A stretch of DNA of 64,000 nt, from assembly GCA_025358025.1 (NCBI GenBank), contig JANYKW010000079.1:1-64000 (forward strand). Direction: 5' to 3'. This DNA comes from Bacteroidia bacterium (lineage in GTDB: Bacteria > Bacteroidota > Bacteroidia > Bacteroidales > Prolixibacteraceae). Both the position numbers and the translations under genes were made by a program. This document shows positions 62,361-64,000 of this stretch, piece by piece; within the stretch, counting starts at the first letter, position 1; every line of letters begins with the position of its first letter. The notes beneath the pieces are model-generated. The model did no database searches. It saw only the letters and a list, made by a program, of their open reading frames with translations, and was not told where the DNA came from.

Positions 62361-62388
62361 AATTCCAGATGCTATGGGATAAGAAGAA

Positions 62389-62550
62389 ATTGAGGCTAAA
62401 GGGGGATTCATTCGACTTTAGCCTTCTTTCATTGGATGAGGTTATCAATTGTGTATATTTGCATCTTTCACCTCAACAAACAGATTCCTTTTCCTTTTCC
62501 TTTATACTTTAGCATTTATCCTTTTCCTTTTATCCTTTATACTTTATGTG
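62389..62550. repeat. GGCTAAAG...CTTTAGCC hairpin and CTTTTCC/CTTTATA array
   Basis: GAGGCTAAAG (62389-62400) and CTTTAGCCTTC (62418-62426) form a short hairpin behind the transferase gene. A long pyrimidine-rich array of TTCCTTT, CTTTATA and TTTATCC units (about 62487-62550) then runs up to the VanZ start and belongs to the heptamer family of 33760-33867. Confidence 0.75.
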
Positions 62551-62556
62551 TCCCTT

Positions 62557-62982
62557 ATGATCAAATTATTTTTCTCCTTTCCCCAATGGTTACGGGTACT
62601 CTTAAGCTTCATCTACCTGTGTTTCGTGGCGTTGCTCTCCATGATGCCCTCAAAAGAAATACCCCAATGGGAGCTTTTCCGGGGCTTCGACAAGCTGGTG
62701 CATGGATGTATGTACTTCGGCTTCACCATCCTGGCATGCTGGACTTTTCATGCTGAAGAAAAGCGGAAATGGATTATATATATTGTTCTCTTTGCCATCT
62801 CCTGGGGAATGCTGATGGAGATTACCCAACTGGAGATGAAGGCCGGCCGCTATTTTGAGTGGATAGATGAACTTTCAAACTCAATAGGAGCAATATTTGG
62901 TGCCGGAATGTATGCTTGGATTGCTGGCATCTTTCGGAGGAAGATGCCAGCACCAGGATTTGTCAATCACCAACAGAAATGA
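62557..62982 (+). CDS. VanZ-like family membrane protein
   Basis: The ORF opens at 62449, but its first 36 codons read through the pyrimidine-rich repeat array; the ATG at 62557 (MIKLFFSFPQWLRVLL) is the likely start, giving about 141 residues. Four hydrophobic segments carry the VanZ-like pattern (ALLSMMPSKEIP, FDKLVHGCMYFGF, GMLMEITQL, GRYFEWIDELSNSIGAIFG). The molecular role of this family is unclear, although VanZ itself gives low-level teicoplanin resistance. It is followed after 55 bp by the DUF2027 gene. Confidence 0.88.
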   Translation: MIKLFFSFPQWLRVLLSFIYLCFVALLSMMPSKEIPQWELFRGFDKLVHGCMYFGFTILACWTFHAEEKRKWIIYIVLFAISWGMLMEITQLEMKAGRYFEWIDELSNSIGAIFGAGMYAWIAGIFRRKMPAPGFVNHQQK

Positions 62983-63037
62983 AAATAATCCTCATCTGCC
63001 AGCTATCGGATTCCATCTGGCAAATGAATATCAAAAT

Positions 63038-64000
63038 ATGATGTCTAATCAAAATATAAAGGTTGGCGATCAGGTTCGCTTCCTGAATGAAGTTGGCGGG
63101 GGACGCATTACGGCTATGCTATCCAAAGATATGGTGAGTGTCGAAACACAGGATGGATTCGAGATTCCCACCTATATTAAGAATTTGATAGTCATCGAAC
63201 CGGAAATACCCAAAACATCCAACCGAAATGCCTATCAGGCTCCTTCAAAACCGCAGGGTTCCTCCTTTCAGTATTTGGAAGCAGAAAAAGGGAGTGGATT
63301 CAAAGAAATAAACCAATTCAAAGGAAATGACATTCCGAAATTTATCTTTTCTGCATTGCCCGATAATATAGGAAATCCGCCTGAAGGCAGGATTATTCTA
63401 TACCTGGTTAATGACTGCAACTACACCCTGATTTACCACTTTGCTACCAAAATGGCAAATCAGTATACCACGGTCGATGCCGGAATGCTGGAACCCAATA
63501 CCAAAGTGGAACTGGAAAGCATTCAGCCCAAAGGAATGGGTGAATTGCCGGAATACTGTTTTCAATTGCTGTTTTTCAGGAAAAATTCTTCGCAACTTGA
63601 AGAACCTGTGCAAAAAGAGATCCGGATCTCCCCGGTCAAATTTTTTAAAGCTTCATCCTTTGTTAAAAATAATTACTTCAACACACCTGCCCTGCTAATC
63701 CCTCTGACCGACAATCCGCTCAGGGCAGAACTGGATAAACTGACAGAGAAGGATTTCCAGCAAGTCGCACTCACCAAAGAACCAAAAAAACAGGTCTCTG
63801 CAGAAATACCCAAACCAGACCCGGTGGAAGTAGACCTGCATATTAACCAGCTTCTGGACGATACCCGCGGACTTTCCAATTCCGACATGCTCAAGCTTCA
63901 GCTCGACACTTTTTGCAAGGAGATGGATAAAGCCATTTCAACAGGTGTTAAAAGGATCGTCTTCATCCATGGTGTAGGGGATGGCGTCTTAAAAAATGAA
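63038..64000 (+). CDS. DUF2027 protein with Smr domain, 3' end outside the window
   Basis: Absent from the track because it runs off the edge: the frame from ATG at 63038 (or 63041) is open for 321 codons to base 64000. The N-terminus (KVGDQVRFLNEVGGGRITAML...VETQDGFEIPTYIKNLIVI) is the DUF2027 start, the middle is a beta-sandwich with a proline/lysine-rich linker, and the last visible residues (KRIVFIHGVGDGVLKNE) begin the Smr nuclease-like domain with its HGxG motif. The combination is typical of Bacteroidota; it may act on nucleic acid, but no role is settled. The minus-strand ORFs listed here are shadows. Confidence 0.92.
   Translation, partial: MMSNQNIKVGDQVRFLNEVGGGRITAMLSKDMVSVETQDGFEIPTYIKNLIVIEPEIPKTSNRNAYQAPSKPQGSSFQYLEAEKGSGFKEINQFKGNDIPKFIFSALPDNIGNPPEGRIILYLVNDCNYTLIYHFATKMANQYTTVDAGMLEPNTKVELESIQPKGMGELPEYCFQLLFFRKNSSQLEEPVQKEIRISPVKFFKASSFVKNNYFNTPALLIPLTDNPLRAELDKLTEKDFQQVALTKEPKKQVSAEIPKPDPVEVDLHINQLLDDTRGLSNSDMLKLQLDTFCKEMDKAISTGVKRIVFIHGVGDGVLKNE

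Noticed and set aside
62436-62756. 106-codon ORF as an alternative to the VanZ gene
   Set aside because: It reads the repeat array and then the wrong frame of the VanZ gene; the VanZ frame has four membrane segments and family motifs.

Overview
The window comes from a bacterium of the phylum Bacteroidota, probably an environmental, saccharolytic member of the Bacteroidales/Marinilabiliales type. The evidence is a TonB-dependent receptor with a carboxypeptidase-like N-terminal domain, DUF4199, DUF2027-Smr, an UpxY-type NusG paralogue, DUF1080/DUF4838 sugar enzymes, almost no Shine-Dalgarno sequences, and several exact matches to the Bacteroidota promoter (TTTG, 18-19 nt, TAnnTTTG). The order or genus cannot be fixed from the sequence alone.

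Layout. 1-130 (minus): the start of a tRNA lies directly behind the SRP RNA gene. 330-12660: housekeeping and envelope genes (DUF4199, a GT2 glycosyltransferase, a Kef-type antiporter, a lipoprotein gene broken by an in-frame TGA, a TonB-dependent receptor, a penicillin-acylase-family hydrolase, a cytochrome c plus NrfD pair). 12871-24973: a large FAD/Fe-S 2-hydroxyacid dehydrogenase with an MFS transporter, an unknown secreted protein, enolase, a carboxypeptidase-like-domain protein, a patatin-barrel fusion and a PBP4-type peptidase. 25116-37303: the branched-chain amino acid operon ilvD-ilvB-ilvN-ilvC-leuA-leuC-leuD-(citramalate/isopropylmalate synthase paralogue)-leuB. It is preceded by a leader with a 20-codon peptide carrying ten consecutive Leu/Val/Ile codons, and mutually exclusive hairpins ending in an intrinsic terminator.

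37254-55176: an accessory sugar-catabolism region. It holds two Gfo/Idh/MocA oxidoreductases, two TIM-barrel isomerase/epimerases, a double DUF1080 (3-keto-disaccharide hydrolase family) protein, GH20-like and DUF4838 proteins, a DUF3472 protein, an SGNH esterase, an MFS transporter, an aldose-epimerase-family protein, a TlpA-like lipoprotein and an embedded ogt. The set fits an oxidative, keto-sugar route of glycoside breakdown. 55635-62360: the start of a surface-polysaccharide locus (UpxY, rmlA, rmlC, then an aminotransferase, acetyltransferase and oxidoreductase resembling WbpE/WbpD/WbpB, and a WecA/MraY-family transferase). 62557-64000: VanZ-like protein and a DUF2027-Smr protein cut by the window end.

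The most unusual structure is not a gene. Many intergenic spacers carry imperfect 7-, 8- or 9-nt tandem repeats of at least seven unrelated sequence families. They follow a strand rule: a purine-rich array tends to follow a stop codon and a pyrimidine-rich array to precede the next start codon, read on the coding strand. In several gaps the two arrays are complementary, so the mRNA could form long hairpins. Similar sequence has also entered or extended reading frames. With the leader upstream of ilvD, this is the part of the window most worth following up. All assignments were made by reading the sequence; no database search was run.
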